This document shows, in pieces, positions 42,083 through 52,028 of a stretch of 64,000 nt of DNA. The notes beneath the pieces were generated by a model. It had not been told where the DNA came from and did no database searches. It saw nothing but the letters and a program-made list of their open reading frames with translations. The position numbers and the translations under genes are program-made. This DNA comes from a bacterium (lineage in GTDB: Bacteria; Krumholzibacteriota; Krumholzibacteriia; JACNKJ01), in contig JAAEPZ010000764.1 in the NCBI GenBank assembly GCA_024231955.1, positions 124,001 through 188,000 of the forward strand, in the 5' to 3' direction. Every line of letters starts with the position of its first letter. The first letter of the stretch is position 1.

Positions 42083-43504
42083 GTGAGTGTATCCAGACAG
42101 GAGATGGCCCGCGCTTTACAGGCCATTCCGTCCGTTGACAGGCTGCTTGGAAGCGCCCCCTTCAAAACCCTTGCGGAGCAGTGGCGACGTGAGGGTTTGC
42201 GCCATTATCTGCAAATCCGACTGGACGAGTATCGGCAGGCTCTGCGTGATGGATCTCAGCCGCCATTGTCCCGTGACAGATTATTGACCACTTTGCCCAA
42301 AGTCTGGGCTGAGGAGTGGGTGCTTCTGGTCAAGCATGGCACCCGCCGCGTGATCAATGGCACGGGAGTATTGCTCCATACGAATCTGGGTCGCTCGGTA
42401 TTGCCGCCGGCCGCGCTCAAAGCGGTAACGACTGCCGCTCGCTGGCCGGTGGATGTTGAACTCGATCTGGGGACGGGGAAACGTGCTCCCAGAACCCGCA
42501 AACTCGAACTGCTTTTGAGAATCCTGACAGGGACGGAGGCGGCGTTCGCCGTCAACAACAATGCGGCGGCTCTGACGCTGGCGGTCGATACGCTGGCTCG
42601 CAAGAGGCGGCTGATCGTCTCACGGGGGGAGCAGGTGGAGATCGGAGGCAGTTTCAGGCTGCCGGAGATCCTGGAGCGATTTGCAGGGAGAATGGTCGAG
42701 GTCGGCACAACGAATCGCACTCGTATCGTTGATTACGAGAAGGGTATAACTCGCAAAGGTGATGTTCTCCTTAAGGTGCACCGGAGTAATTTCAGCCAGG
42801 AGGGTTACGTCCTGGATACCACCCTTGAGGAGTTGACCGCCCTGGGGCGGCGGAAAAACTGCCCCGTCATTTACGATCTGGGTAGTGGACGATTTGATGA
42901 TGGAATGGAGTGGCTGGCGGAGCCGACACTGGCGGAGGGGTTGGCCGCAAAACCGGATATCCTGACATTCAGCGGCGACAAGATATTCGGCGGTCCGCAG
43001 GCGGGGGTCATCCTGGGAAGCGTTGAACTGGTCGGCGCAATGAAGAGGAATCCACTTGCCAGGGCGCTTCGTTTGGACAAGATGACGCTGGCGGCCCTGA
43101 TCGAGAGCATCGCGGTTCGGTTGCAACAGGGTGGGGTCCTCCCCACGACCCGGAGTCTGCAGCGGTCGAGAAAAGAGATTGAGCAACTGGCGCGGGATTT
43201 GAAGAGGGAGCTTGGCGCCACGGCTATCCCCGGCTTGAAATTGCAGATCGTACCGAGCCAGGGGCGCAGTGGCGGCGGTGCGGCCGCCGAATCGAATTGG
43301 CCCAGCGTCATGCTCAAGATCGAATTGAGGGGCTGTCCGGCGATTCGCCTGGCGAGGACCCTGAGAAATAATAAGCCCGCCGTCATGGGGCTGTTGAGGC
43401 AGGATGAGTTCCTGCTGGACATGGCGGGGGTTGGAGATGAAGAGATACCACAGTTGGCGCGAACACTTCAGCGTGTGCTCAAAAAGGAAGCGAGTCAGTC
43501 ATGA
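42083..43504 (+). CDS. selA: L-seryl-tRNA(Sec) selenium transferase
   Basis: SelA converts Ser-tRNA(Sec) to Sec-tRNA(Sec) with PLP and selenophosphate. The 473-residue protein is full length, with 'GTGVLLHTNLGRS', 'NNNAAALTL' and the PLP Lys K300 in 'FSGDKIFGGPQAG'. GTG start with no strong Shine-Dalgarno. It implies that the organism decodes UGA as selenocysteine; selB, selC and selD are not in the window and I found no selenoprotein here. The next gene overlaps its stop by 4 nt. Confidence 0.95.
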   Translation: MSVSRQEMARALQAIPSVDRLLGSAPFKTLAEQWRREGLRHYLQIRLDEYRQALRDGSQPPLSRDRLLTTLPKVWAEEWVLLVKHGTRRVINGTGVLLHTNLGRSVLPPAALKAVTTAARWPVDVELDLGTGKRAPRTRKLELLLRILTGTEAAFAVNNNAAALTLAVDTLARKRRLIVSRGEQVEIGGSFRLPEILERFAGRMVEVGTTNRTRIVDYEKGITRKGDVLLKVHRSNFSQEGYVLDTTLEELTALGRRKNCPVIYDLGSGRFDDGMEWLAEPTLAEGLAAKPDILTFSGDKIFGGPQAGVILGSVELVGAMKRNPLARALRLDKMTLAALIESIAVRLQQGGVLPTTRSLQRSRKEIEQLARDLKRELGATAIPGLKLQIVPSQGRSGGGAAAESNWPSVMLKIELRGCPAIRLARTLRNNKPAVMGLLRQDEFLLDMAGVGDEEIPQLARTLQRVLKKEASQS

Positions 43505-45741
43505 GTGAGAGCGGAATCAGAAAACTGGTATGGCCGCTGCAGCCCGGAGTCGTCCCCAATATTGCCGGTCTGGTGGTGGAACTCACAACGGAGATCGCCG
43601 AGTGCGGTAATGATGTGGGCGGAACTGTGGTTCTGATCGAAGCTCCCGAGCAGGGAGCCGACGAACTGGTCCGTTTTACCGAGAGGATGGCCCTGCAGTG
43701 GGAGGAGGAGGGGCTTACCTGCCTGATCGTGGATGCCCATCCGGCACTGCCGTTCATGAGCGCTCAGTTCGAGAGCAATCAGGAGGGCTTTTGCGAAATG
43801 CTGCACTACGGTCTCAGCCCGGAGCGGGTGGCCGTGGGACGTGAGGGTGCGTCGGGCATGTGGATCGGTGCCGGAGCTCCCTGGTCAACATCTCTGGAGT
43901 CCCCGGAGGAGCCGGAGCGATGCCTCCGATTGATGGCGGAGCAGGCGGACAGGGTTCTCCTGATGGCCGATGCCGGTGATGGCGAGGGGCTTCTGTCTGA
44001 TCTGCAGATTGGCAGCCATTACCGCCTGGTTTTGACTGAAGAGAGCGTGGCAACGGAGATGTCCGCAACAGATGCCGGCGACTCCGTCGATGCCGTTGAG
44101 ACTGCCGCCCCGGTTGCCGACCGGAGCGATGCCGAGGACGAACCCATGTTCGACGGCGATCTTCAGGCTGCAACGGTTCCCGAGACACCGACGGGGGAGA
44201 CCGTCGATACGATTACCGAATCGCCGGAGCCGTCTGCTGATGAGAGTGGGGCGGATCCCGCCGACTCAGGCGAAACGATCGAAGCTGCCGCCACCGCTGA
44301 CGGTCAAAGCGATGATGAGGATGAACCCATGTTCGACGGCGATCTTCAGGCCGAGGAGGCCATGGAGGCGATAGAGGAATCGTCGGAACCATTAGCGGCA
44401 GAGGTCACGGCAGACACCGTCAGTGCCGAAGACGCCACTGACGCAGACGATCCGGTTGCCGAACAGGGAGATGCCGAAGGGGAAACCACCCCCGACAGCG
44501 ATCAGCAGGCCGTTGAGGCGGCTCAGGAGGATGCTGCCGAGGAATCTGCCGAGGAATCTGAAGCGACACCAGCCACGATCACGGGGGTGAGCGTCAACGG
44601 GCAGGAGGATATTGGCCCCATTACCCCCGAACAGGTGATGCCTTTTGATGTCTCCGTCGATGATAAAACCGGAGTACCTCATACCCTCAATGGAGAGGAA
44701 AATGCCGGTGGGGACGAAGACGGCTTCACCGGGGAGGGCGACGAGGATGGTCCGGCCGAGTTCGATCTGGCCAAGATCGCTCAAGCCCGTCGCAGGAGAA
44801 TACTGATACCGCTTCTGGCGTTGTGCGCGGTGCTGATGGCTGGTGGCGGCTACATGTATATCCAGAAATTCGGTTTCGCCCTGCCCGGCGACTCGGCCGA
44901 TCTGGCGGAGACGACCGATGTCCCCGAAAGCATCGCCTCCGTCTCCACAAGACTGCCGGATAGAGTGGTTGCACCCTACGGGACGGGCGGCGGCGATTCC
45001 GAAGGTTCGGACGCCGATCAGCCCGGGGATGTCGATGGGGGCTCCGAGACCATGCAGGCCGGGATGGCTGACGAGATTCCCCAGCTTGTCGATCATGAAT
45101 ACGAGGAGACAAGGAGAAAACTGACGGATATTCAGGCCGAGGCCGATGCCGACGAGGGGATCGAGATCGAACACCTGAGCGATCATGAGGGGCGTTGGCT
45201 GGGTGAAGGCTCGGAAAAAAAATCGGGGGATAGTAGGGAGCTGGCAAGCGGCGGCAAAGCAAAATCTGATGTGCAAAAGCAAACATCCACTTCATCCATC
45301 CCTCGAGGTGCGCAGAGGCAAGTGGCGTTAAATAAAGGGGATGCGGGCGGCTCCGGCTCTGGGGCGGCTTCGTCACGCGCGGAGAGGGTGGCCAGCTTCT
45401 ATCTATCCGGTGACTCTGGCGTAACGAAAAGCGTTCAGGCGGGGGCCAGAAGACGTCTCGAAAGCAGAGGAACTTGGCGTTCAGCCCTTGACCACAGCGG
45501 GTCGTTTCTCGTACATGTGGAGTCTTATCAGGACAGTGCCCTGGGCGCCTGGAACGCCCGCAAGCAGGGTTTCTCTGAAATGGGCTTCATTCTGAAGCCT
45601 GCCCTCATTAAAGGATCCGAATGGTTCCGTCTGTGTGTGGGACCTTTCCCCACGCTTGAAGCGGCAACGGACTTCAGGGATAGAATGCTGGATCAGGCCG
45701 GCAAGGATTACTGCACGGTCATTCCATACCGTCTAGAATAG
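43501..45741 (+). CDS. SPOR-domain membrane protein with a degenerate MinD/BY-kinase-like N-terminus
   Basis: The 746-residue protein starts with a segment patterned like MinD/CpsD ATPases: 'GGTVVLIEAPEQGADEL' where Walker A is expected (47-56, lacking GKS/T), then 'LTCLIVDAHPALPFMS' (72-87) in place of 'VLLVDADLRRP'. A very acidic low-complexity region (about 180-425) contains two copies of DEPMFDGDLQA. One membrane helix (about 431-450) follows RRRR, giving N-in/C-out topology. A periplasmic linker and a C-terminal SPOR domain ('GSFLVHVESYQDSALGAWNA', 'WFRLCVGPFPTLEAATDF') follow. SPOR domains bind denuded septal peptidoglycan. The genes downstream are smc and ftsY. Confidence 0.8.
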   Translation: MSESGIRKLVWPLQPGVVPNIAGLVVELTTEIAECGNDVGGTVVLIEAPEQGADELVRFTERMALQWEEEGLTCLIVDAHPALPFMSAQFESNQEGFCEMLHYGLSPERVAVGREGASGMWIGAGAPWSTSLESPEEPERCLRLMAEQADRVLLMADAGDGEGLLSDLQIGSHYRLVLTEESVATEMSATDAGDSVDAVETAAPVADRSDAEDEPMFDGDLQAATVPETPTGETVDTITESPEPSADESGADPADSGETIEAAATADGQSDDEDEPMFDGDLQAEEAMEAIEESSEPLAAEVTADTVSAEDATDADDPVAEQGDAEGETTPDSDQQAVEAAQEDAAEESAEESEATPATITGVSVNGQEDIGPITPEQVMPFDVSVDDKTGVPHTLNGEENAGGDEDGFTGEGDEDGPAEFDLAKIAQARRRRILIPLLALCAVLMAGGGYMYIQKFGFALPGDSADLAETTDVPESIASVSTRLPDRVVAPYGTGGGDSEGSDADQPGDVDGGSETMQAGMADEIPQLVDHEYEETRRKLTDIQAEADADEGIEIEHLSDHEGRWLGEGSEKKSGDSRELASGGKAKSDVQKQTSTSSIPRGAQRQVALNKGDAGGSGSGAASSRAERVASFYLSGDSGVTKSVQAGARRRLESRGTWRSALDHSGSFLVHVESYQDSALGAWNARKQGFSEMGFILKPALIKGSEWFRLCVGPFPTLEAATDFRDRMLDQAGKDYCTVIPYRLE
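44140..44351 (+). repeat. Two exact 29-bp direct repeats in the acidic linker region
   Basis: 44140-44168 and 44323-44351 are identical and encode EPMFDGDLQA in a wider DEPMFDGDLQA match; the spacing is 183 bp. Identity at third codon positions suggests a recent internal duplication. Confidence 0.85.
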
Positions 45742-45759
45742 CACCAAGAGGAGTAAAGC

Positions 45760-48700
45760 GTGCGCCTATCCAAACTGGAACTTGCTGGTTTCAAGTCATT
45801 CATGAACAAGGCCACGCTGGAATTCGGAGATGGCATTACCGCTGTCCTGGGCCCCAATGGCTGCGGGAAATCGAATATCGTCGATGCCATGCGCTGGGTA
45901 CTCGGCGAACAGAGCGCCAAGCTGCTGCGTGGCGCCAAGATGGAAAACGTGATCTTCGACGGAACGAAGAAACGGGCGCCGATGGGCTTTGCCGAGGTCG
46001 CCATGACGTTTTCCGGAGCCAGCGACCGTCTGTCGGTTGACTGGGAGGAGATCACTCTCAAGCGACGCGTCACACGTGGCGGCGGCTCCGAATACTATCT
46101 GAACAATCAACCCTACCGACTCCATGAAATCCGCGACATGCTCGCCGGTACCGGTCTGGGCAATCACGTCTATTCGATCATCGAACAGGATATGATCAAG
46201 GATGTCCTCGCCGAAGCGGGCGACAAGCGTCGACTCCTGTTCGAGGAGGCCAGCGGCGTTCTGCGCTACAAGCTGCGCCGCAAGGACAGCCTGGCCAAGC
46301 TGAAGAACACCGAAGGCGACCTGACCCGCCTGGACGATATCCTTGAGGAGTTGGGGAAGACTGTCCGCTCCCTGAAATATCAGGTGAGTCGCGCCCGAAG
46401 CTATCAGCGTCTGCAGGGGGAGTTGAAGGAGGCGGAGATCTTCAGCGCGACCAGTCGGGCCCATGATCTCTGGATCGAGGATCGCAAACTGGAGAAGAGC
46501 CTTGCCGGCCTGGGCGACGAATCGCAGGCCAGCGACACGAAACTGGCCATGCTGGACGATGAGATCGCACGCAGACAGGCCGAACTGGTGGCGGACGAAA
46601 CCCGGTACACCGAGGATCGCGATGTTCTTGAACGGGAACTGGATTCCTACCGCAAGCGGGAGGAGGAGATGGCCGTTCTCGATGAGAAATGCCGGGCCGA
46701 GCAGCGGCAGGCGGCGAATCTCGAACAGGAGACGCGGATGGCGGTTGAGGCTCTTGAGCGTCTCACCAGGGAGCGTGAGGAGCTCGAGCAGGAGCGGAAG
46801 GATCTCGAGGTCGCCTGTGAGGTTCTGGCCGAGGAGCTGGCCGCGGCCGAGATCGAATACGGCGAAGTGGATTCCCGTTTCCGGCTGCGTCGGAATCTTC
46901 TCGGAGAGGAGAAGCAGTTCCAGCTCGATTTCGCGCGCAATCGCGCGGAGGCCGGTGGTGAGTTGGAGCGTCTGAGTGAGCGTCTCGCTCAGACAGGAAC
47001 GCGGCTCGAACAGCTGGCGATCGAAGAGACCGGGATCAAAAGCAAACTCGAGGAGTTGCGTTCGGAGTTGGCTCAGGAGAACAGCGCCGAAGCTGAAGCG
47101 AGCGAGAAGCTGAGGCAATTGCTGGCGGAGCGGGAAAATGCCGGAACGCGCCGCGAGGAGATTCAGGAGCGCCTGGGTGACTTGGTGGAGGAGCGCGAGA
47201 CGCTACGGCTCCGCCGGGGCAAAGCCACTGCGCGGGTCGAGCTGCTTGAGAAGCTGCGCGATGAGGGGGCGGGATACCCGGAGGGCACCCGTCGTCTGCT
47301 GCTGGAGAAGGAGACCGATCCGGCCCTGCGCGGCGCACTGGCGGAATTGATCAGGGTCAAACCCGCATACCGCGAAGCCGTGGAGACTGCTTTATCTCAA
47401 GCTCTGAGCGCGGTCGTCGTCAACAGTCATGCCGAGGGGCTGGATTGGTTGCACGAGATGCGCGAGTCGGGTGAGGGGCGCGCGTTGATTCTGACGCTGG
47501 GCGGAGGCGTCGACAATGTGGCGACACCCGCCGAGTTGAGCGGCCTGACCTCTCTAATCTCCCTGATCGATTGCGATGCCGATCTGGCGGCGGCCTTGAG
47601 TCCGTTGCTGCACAACCACTACCTGGCGGAGAGCGTCGATTCCGCCCTGACCGCTATCGCAGAGCACGCGGAGGTGGCGCCGTTGGTCGTCACGCCAGAG
47701 GGTTTCATGTTCCGCGGCGGTCTGATGGCCGGTGGAGCAAGTGAGGGTGGTGAGGGTCAACCCCTGGGACGCGCCGAGGAGATTGAGGCGCTCCGCACGG
47801 AACTGACGGAGCTGGAGCCCGAACTGGCGCGTCTGGAGCAGGGTCGGCTCGCCGCCGAATCCGAGCTGGGCATGCTGCGTGTGAGATTGCGGGAGCTGGA
47901 AGCGAGTATGGGGCAGGCGCGCCAGGCGCTGGCCGAACGGGAGATGGCCCGGACCCGCCTCGAAACCAGACTGAGTCGGTTCAATGAGGAGGAGGAGACC
48001 CTCGAGGCCGAGCGTCAATACCAGACGCGGCAGCTGGATTCCCTGAAAGAGGCCATTACCGCGGCCGAGCGGAGGCTGCACAACCTCGAAGATGAGGGAC
48101 CGCGCAATGATGTCGACCTGCCCGCCCTGGAGACGGAGGTCATCGAACTGGAAAAAACGCGGGACGCCGCATCGGCGCTGCTCGCCGAAAAGAAACTGGA
48201 GTCGGCCTCCGCCAGAGGGCGTCGCGAAAACCTGGCGCTGCGTGAGGAGAACCTGGAGCGATCGGTCGCCGGCCAGTGGGCGCGACGCAAGAGCAGTGAG
48301 GAGGGCGGTCAGGAGTGTCGCCGTCTCGCGAGCGAATATCAGGAGCGCTCGGCGGAGCTGCGCGAGATGCTGACCGGATTGCAGGGGGGGCTCAATGATC
48401 GCCGCGAGGACATAGACAAGGTACTCGCAGGCATCAACGAGAAGCGGGAGATGGCGCAGGAGCTGCAGACGAGCGCTCGCGTTCTCCGCGAGGAGCAGAG
48501 GGAGAAGGAGCAGGCGCGACACGCCATCGATCTGGAGCGGAACACGATCACCGTCAAGATCGAGGACCTTCAGCGACACCTGCAGGAGACCTGGGAGCAA
48601 CAGATAGATCCCGCCCTGGATCCTGCTCTGCAGGAGGGGTGGCGGCCGCCGGAGGGTACGCTCATCGCCGACCTGCTCGAGGATCTGCGCAACAAGATCA

Positions 48701-49350
48701 AGCGTCTGGGTACGGTCAATCTGCTGGCGCTTGAGGAGTTTGAGGAGAAGAACGAGCGTTTCGAATTCCTGTCGAGTCAGAAGGAGGATCTCGTCAAGGC
48801 GCGTGAGGGTCTGCTGGAGACGATCGACAAGATCAACCGGGAGGCCAAACAGAGGTTCAACGAGAGCTTCAAGATCATCCGCAAGAATTTCATCGAGATC
48901 TTCAATACGCTCTTCGAACACGGTGAGGCGGATCTGGTCTATACGACGGGGGATGACCCCCTGCAGGCGGACATCGTCATCACGGCCAAGCCGAAGGACA
49001 AGAACATCAGCAGCGTTCAGTTGCTCTCCTCGGGGGAGAAGACGCTGACCGCGCTTTCGCTGTTGTTCGCGGTATACCTCAGCAAACCCAGCCCCTTCTG
49101 TATTTTCGATGAAGTCGACGCGCCCCTGGACGATGCGAATATCGCCAGGTTCCTGCGTCTGGTGCGGGAGTTCTCGGACAGGACGCAGTTCGTCCTGATC
49201 ACTCACAACAAGAAAACCATGGAAGTGGCGAATCATCTCTACGGCATCACGATGCAGGAGAGCGGCATCTCACGCACGGTGAGCGTCGCTTTCGACGATG
49301 TCCCCGATGACCTTAATGATGGCGACGCTCTAGCGAAGGCAGTTTCATGA
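45760..49350 (+). CDS. smc: Chromosome segregation protein SMC
   Basis: SMC is the condensin ATPase. The 1196-residue product has Walker A GPNGCGKSN (31-39), long coiled coils (about 165-500 and 670-1000), a hinge around 505-665 ('AVETALSQALSAVVVNSH', 'FMFRGGLMAGG') and the C-terminal head with signature 'LLSSGEKTLTALSLLFAVY' and Walker B 'PFCIFDEVDAPLDD'. GTG start with AGAGGAG upstream. ftsY overlaps the stop by 4 nt; smc-ftsY is a common order. Confidence 0.97.
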   Translation: MRLSKLELAGFKSFMNKATLEFGDGITAVLGPNGCGKSNIVDAMRWVLGEQSAKLLRGAKMENVIFDGTKKRAPMGFAEVAMTFSGASDRLSVDWEEITLKRRVTRGGGSEYYLNNQPYRLHEIRDMLAGTGLGNHVYSIIEQDMIKDVLAEAGDKRRLLFEEASGVLRYKLRRKDSLAKLKNTEGDLTRLDDILEELGKTVRSLKYQVSRARSYQRLQGELKEAEIFSATSRAHDLWIEDRKLEKSLAGLGDESQASDTKLAMLDDEIARRQAELVADETRYTEDRDVLERELDSYRKREEEMAVLDEKCRAEQRQAANLEQETRMAVEALERLTREREELEQERKDLEVACEVLAEELAAAEIEYGEVDSRFRLRRNLLGEEKQFQLDFARNRAEAGGELERLSERLAQTGTRLEQLAIEETGIKSKLEELRSELAQENSAEAEASEKLRQLLAERENAGTRREEIQERLGDLVEERETLRLRRGKATARVELLEKLRDEGAGYPEGTRRLLLEKETDPALRGALAELIRVKPAYREAVETALSQALSAVVVNSHAEGLDWLHEMRESGEGRALILTLGGGVDNVATPAELSGLTSLISLIDCDADLAAALSPLLHNHYLAESVDSALTAIAEHAEVAPLVVTPEGFMFRGGLMAGGASEGGEGQPLGRAEEIEALRTELTELEPELARLEQGRLAAESELGMLRVRLRELEASMGQARQALAEREMARTRLETRLSRFNEEEETLEAERQYQTRQLDSLKEAITAAERRLHNLEDEGPRNDVDLPALETEVIELEKTRDAASALLAEKKLESASARGRRENLALREENLERSVAGQWARRKSSEEGGQECRRLASEYQERSAELREMLTGLQGGLNDRREDIDKVLAGINEKREMAQELQTSARVLREEQREKEQARHAIDLERNTITVKIEDLQRHLQETWEQQIDPALDPALQEGWRPPEGTLIADLLEDLRNKIKRLGTVNLLALEEFEEKNERFEFLSSQKEDLVKAREGLLETIDKINREAKQRFNESFKIIRKNFIEIFNTLFEHGEADLVYTTGDDPLQADIVITAKPKDKNISSVQLLSSGEKTLTALSLLFAVYLSKPSPFCIFDEVDAPLDDANIARFLRLVREFSDRTQFVLITHNKKTMEVANHLYGITMQESGISRTVSVAFDDVPDDLNDGDALAKAVS

Positions 49351-50267
49351 ATCCCTTTTCCAAACTGAAGAATGGCCTCAGCAAGAGCCGCAGGAATCTG
49401 GCCGAGAAGATGACCGACATATTCGCGGGCAGGGAGAACTACACCCCCGAAGTGTTCGAGGCCCTGGAGGAGATGCTCATCGAAGCGGATCTGGGTGTCG
49501 AACTGGCGTTGAGCATCAGCGAGGCCGCCGAGCAGCGTCTGCGCGGCAAGAAGGTGTCCGGGGATGATCTGGCCGGCGTACTCGATGTGTTGAGGGAATA
49601 CATGGAGGAGGAGATCGCCGACTGGCCCGAACCCCGTGTTGGTGAGGGGCAGCCCAAGGTGATCCTGGTTGTGGGTGTGAACGGCGTGGGCAAAACCACG
49701 AGCGTGGCCAAGCTGGCTCTCCGCTATCAAAACGAGGGCAAGCGAGTGCTTCTGGTCGCGGCGGACACTTTCCGCGCCGCGGCCATCGATCAGTTGTGCA
49801 TCTGGGGCGACCGTCTGGGGTGCGAGGTGATCAAGCACAAGGATGGCTCCGATCCCTCCGCCGTTGTCTTTGATGCCATGTCCGCCGCGAAGGCCCGTGC
49901 CGTCGATGTCGTCCTGATCGACACTGCCGGTCGTCTCCACAACAAAGAGCATCTCATGAACGAACTGGCCAAGATGCGGCGGGTGATAGAGCGCGAGGTG
50001 CCCGGGGCGCCGCACGAAGTGCTGCTCGTTCTCGATGCCAATACCGGCCAGAACGCCATCCAGCAATCCCGAGTCTTCAAAGACGCGACCGATGTCACCG
50101 GCATCGTCCTGGCGAAACTGGACGGCACGGCCCGCGGGGGAGTCGTCTTCGCCATCTGTCGTGAACTGGGAATACCCGTTCGCTATGTCGGTCTGGGGGA
50201 GGCGATGGAGGACCTGCAGCCCTTCGCCGCCGAGTCATTCGCCGCAGCACTGCTGGCCAAGGAGTAG
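49347..50267 (+). CDS. ftsY: Signal recognition particle receptor FtsY
   Basis: FtsY is the SRP receptor GTPase at the membrane. The 306-residue protein is essentially the NG domain: N helices at 30-90, G1 'GVNGVGKTT' (110-118), 'AADTFRAAAIDQL', 'VLIDTAGRLHN' (G3) and 'AKLDGTARGG' (G4). It lacks the long acidic A domain of E. coli FtsY; a basic amphipathic start ('FSKLKNGLSKSRRNLAEK') may be the membrane anchor. The SRP RNA is also in this window. Confidence 0.96.
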   Translation: MNPFSKLKNGLSKSRRNLAEKMTDIFAGRENYTPEVFEALEEMLIEADLGVELALSISEAAEQRLRGKKVSGDDLAGVLDVLREYMEEEIADWPEPRVGEGQPKVILVVGVNGVGKTTSVAKLALRYQNEGKRVLLVAADTFRAAAIDQLCIWGDRLGCEVIKHKDGSDPSAVVFDAMSAAKARAVDVVLIDTAGRLHNKEHLMNELAKMRRVIEREVPGAPHEVLLVLDANTGQNAIQQSRVFKDATDVTGIVLAKLDGTARGGVVFAICRELGIPVRYVGLGEAMEDLQPFAAESFAAALLAKE

Positions 50268-50270
50268 ATC

Positions 50271-52007
50271 GTGAACAAGGCACGGCGCAACCTGGTTGAA
50301 ATCGGCCTCCTTGCACTGTGTTTCGCACTGACCTTCTTCATCTATCACCGCGCGTTCGGAGTGTTCTTCGCAACCGACGACCTGCTCTTCCTGATGCGGG
50401 CCGATGGTCTTGAAGAGTGGCTGGACAAGTATCCCCTGCGACGCCTCCTCTCGGTGAAGTGGTTCTTCACCGCCGCCTGGAATCTGTTCGGTGATCGCGC
50501 CGAGCTCTACCACCTTGTCATTCTGAGCGTGCACGCCCTGAGCTCCTGGCTCACCGTCCTTCTCGCCCGCAGGCTGCGGATCGGCGAGAACGGCAGTCGG
50601 CTCGCCGGTTTGTTCTTCCTGCTCGCGCCGGTCGGCTTTACCTGCCTGCACTGGATCAGCGGTGTGCAGGATGTGCTGCTTGCCCTCTTCGCCTTGCTGA
50701 CGGCCCTGTGTCTGACCAGACGGGGACTCATCTGGGAACTGGCGGCGCTGATTTGTTACGTACTGGCCATGCTCAGCAAGGAGGCGGGTTTCCTGCTGCT
50801 GCCGGTGCTTGTCCTCGTGTTGCCGCAGCCGGATGGACGATCGCCCGTAGAGAACAAGGCGCGCGCATACCGTCTGCTTGGTGTCGGCGTCCCCGTGGGT
50901 TTTGTGATTCTCTATGGTGCCGGCGCATTCATGGAACGTCAGATCGGCGATCCCTACGCCACGAAAATGGGTTTCAATGTGGTGCAGAATCTCCTGACCT
51001 ACACCGCCTGGCTCGTCCGTCCCTGGGATTTCTTCCCCGATCAGAAACCGGAGTTCAATCCTGCACTCTGGCGCTGGGGGTTGGTGCTGCCGCTGATCTG
51101 GGTAATGGTGTTCTGGCGTCGTCCCGCCTGGCGACAGGTCCTGCTCAAAACCGTCCTGGTCTTTCTCGCCCTGCTGGTGCCGGTGTTGCCTCTGGTGCGG
51201 CACAGTTATCTCTACTACCTCTACGTGCCGCTGATACCCGTCTACCTGCTGGCTGCGGCTGGACTCGCCCGGATCCCCGGACGGGGCGGCCGCTTGATTT
51301 TTCTGGCGCCGCTGCTTCTGCTTCTGCTCAATGTCTGGCAGGGGACCATGCGCCACGAGGCCAAACTGGACGGCAAGCTCATCGCCGATCCCATTCTCCG
51401 TTACGCCGAATTGGGGAAGGTTGCCGTCAACGATCTGCGTGAGATGGAGTCGCCGCTCAAGGGGAATGCCATCTTCCTGGTGCCCTTCATGGGCCAGAAG
51501 GTGGATCTGGCCAAGGGGCTCAGAGCCGCTCCCAACGCTCGACGCGCCTGGTTCGTACCGGTCTGGAAAGCTCTGCGGGACGGTACGGCGCTGGCGCTTT
51601 TCTTCCCGGAGTTGAAAGCGGCCACGCTCATAATCGATTTCAACGAGATGGCCGAAAATGAGAATCGCTGGCGGGAGAGCAAACTTTACTGGATCGGTGG
51701 CGCAGGGCACATCAACTGGCTGGGTAGAGGGGTTGAGGGGCGCCATGCGCTGTCGCGTCTGTTCTACCAGTACCGAGATTATGAACGGGTCCGGCGGGAG
51801 CTTGAGGTGTTGCGGGCGGAATTCCCCGCCGATGTTGATCTGCTCTGCGATATCTGCATCGTGGCGGACAAATTGGGGGACAGACAGGCTATTGGGTCAA
51901 CGCTGGATCGGATGCGCGAGATGAATGCGGAGAGTCCCCGGCCCAAGCTGAGCAGGGCGATACTGGAGATGGAGACCAGGTTCAACATGGCTCCTGCTCC
52001 GGAATAA
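50271..52007 (+). CDS. Polytopic membrane protein, probable GT-C mannosyltransferase-like, with TPR-like tail
   Basis: The 578-residue protein begins with a membrane helix and 'FFATDDLLFLMRADGLEEW', an acidic Asp pair in the first loop typical of GT-C enzymes. Roughly nine further hydrophobic segments extend to about residue 360. The soluble C-terminal part (about 385-578) ends with a helical, TPR-like region ('LEVLRAEFPADVDLLCDICIVADKLG'). GTG start with AAGGAG upstream, 3 bp after ftsY. It converges on the - strand gene at 52029 with only 21 bp between stops. Substrate unknown. Confidence 0.65.
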   Translation: MNKARRNLVEIGLLALCFALTFFIYHRAFGVFFATDDLLFLMRADGLEEWLDKYPLRRLLSVKWFFTAAWNLFGDRAELYHLVILSVHALSSWLTVLLARRLRIGENGSRLAGLFFLLAPVGFTCLHWISGVQDVLLALFALLTALCLTRRGLIWELAALICYVLAMLSKEAGFLLLPVLVLVLPQPDGRSPVENKARAYRLLGVGVPVGFVILYGAGAFMERQIGDPYATKMGFNVVQNLLTYTAWLVRPWDFFPDQKPEFNPALWRWGLVLPLIWVMVFWRRPAWRQVLLKTVLVFLALLVPVLPLVRHSYLYYLYVPLIPVYLLAAAGLARIPGRGGRLIFLAPLLLLLLNVWQGTMRHEAKLDGKLIADPILRYAELGKVAVNDLREMESPLKGNAIFLVPFMGQKVDLAKGLRAAPNARRAWFVPVWKALRDGTALALFFPELKAATLIIDFNEMAENENRWRESKLYWIGGAGHINWLGRGVEGRHALSRLFYQYRDYERVRRELEVLRAEFPADVDLLCDICIVADKLGDRQAIGSTLDRMREMNAESPRPKLSRAILEMETRFNMAPAPE

Positions 52008-52028
52008 CCGCCCCGCTATGTCTTCCGC

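Noticed and set aside
47554..49236. 560-codon open frame on the - strand
   Set aside because: Antisense to the smc coiled coil and head; Leu/Gln/Arg-rich composition mirrors the coiled-coil codons.
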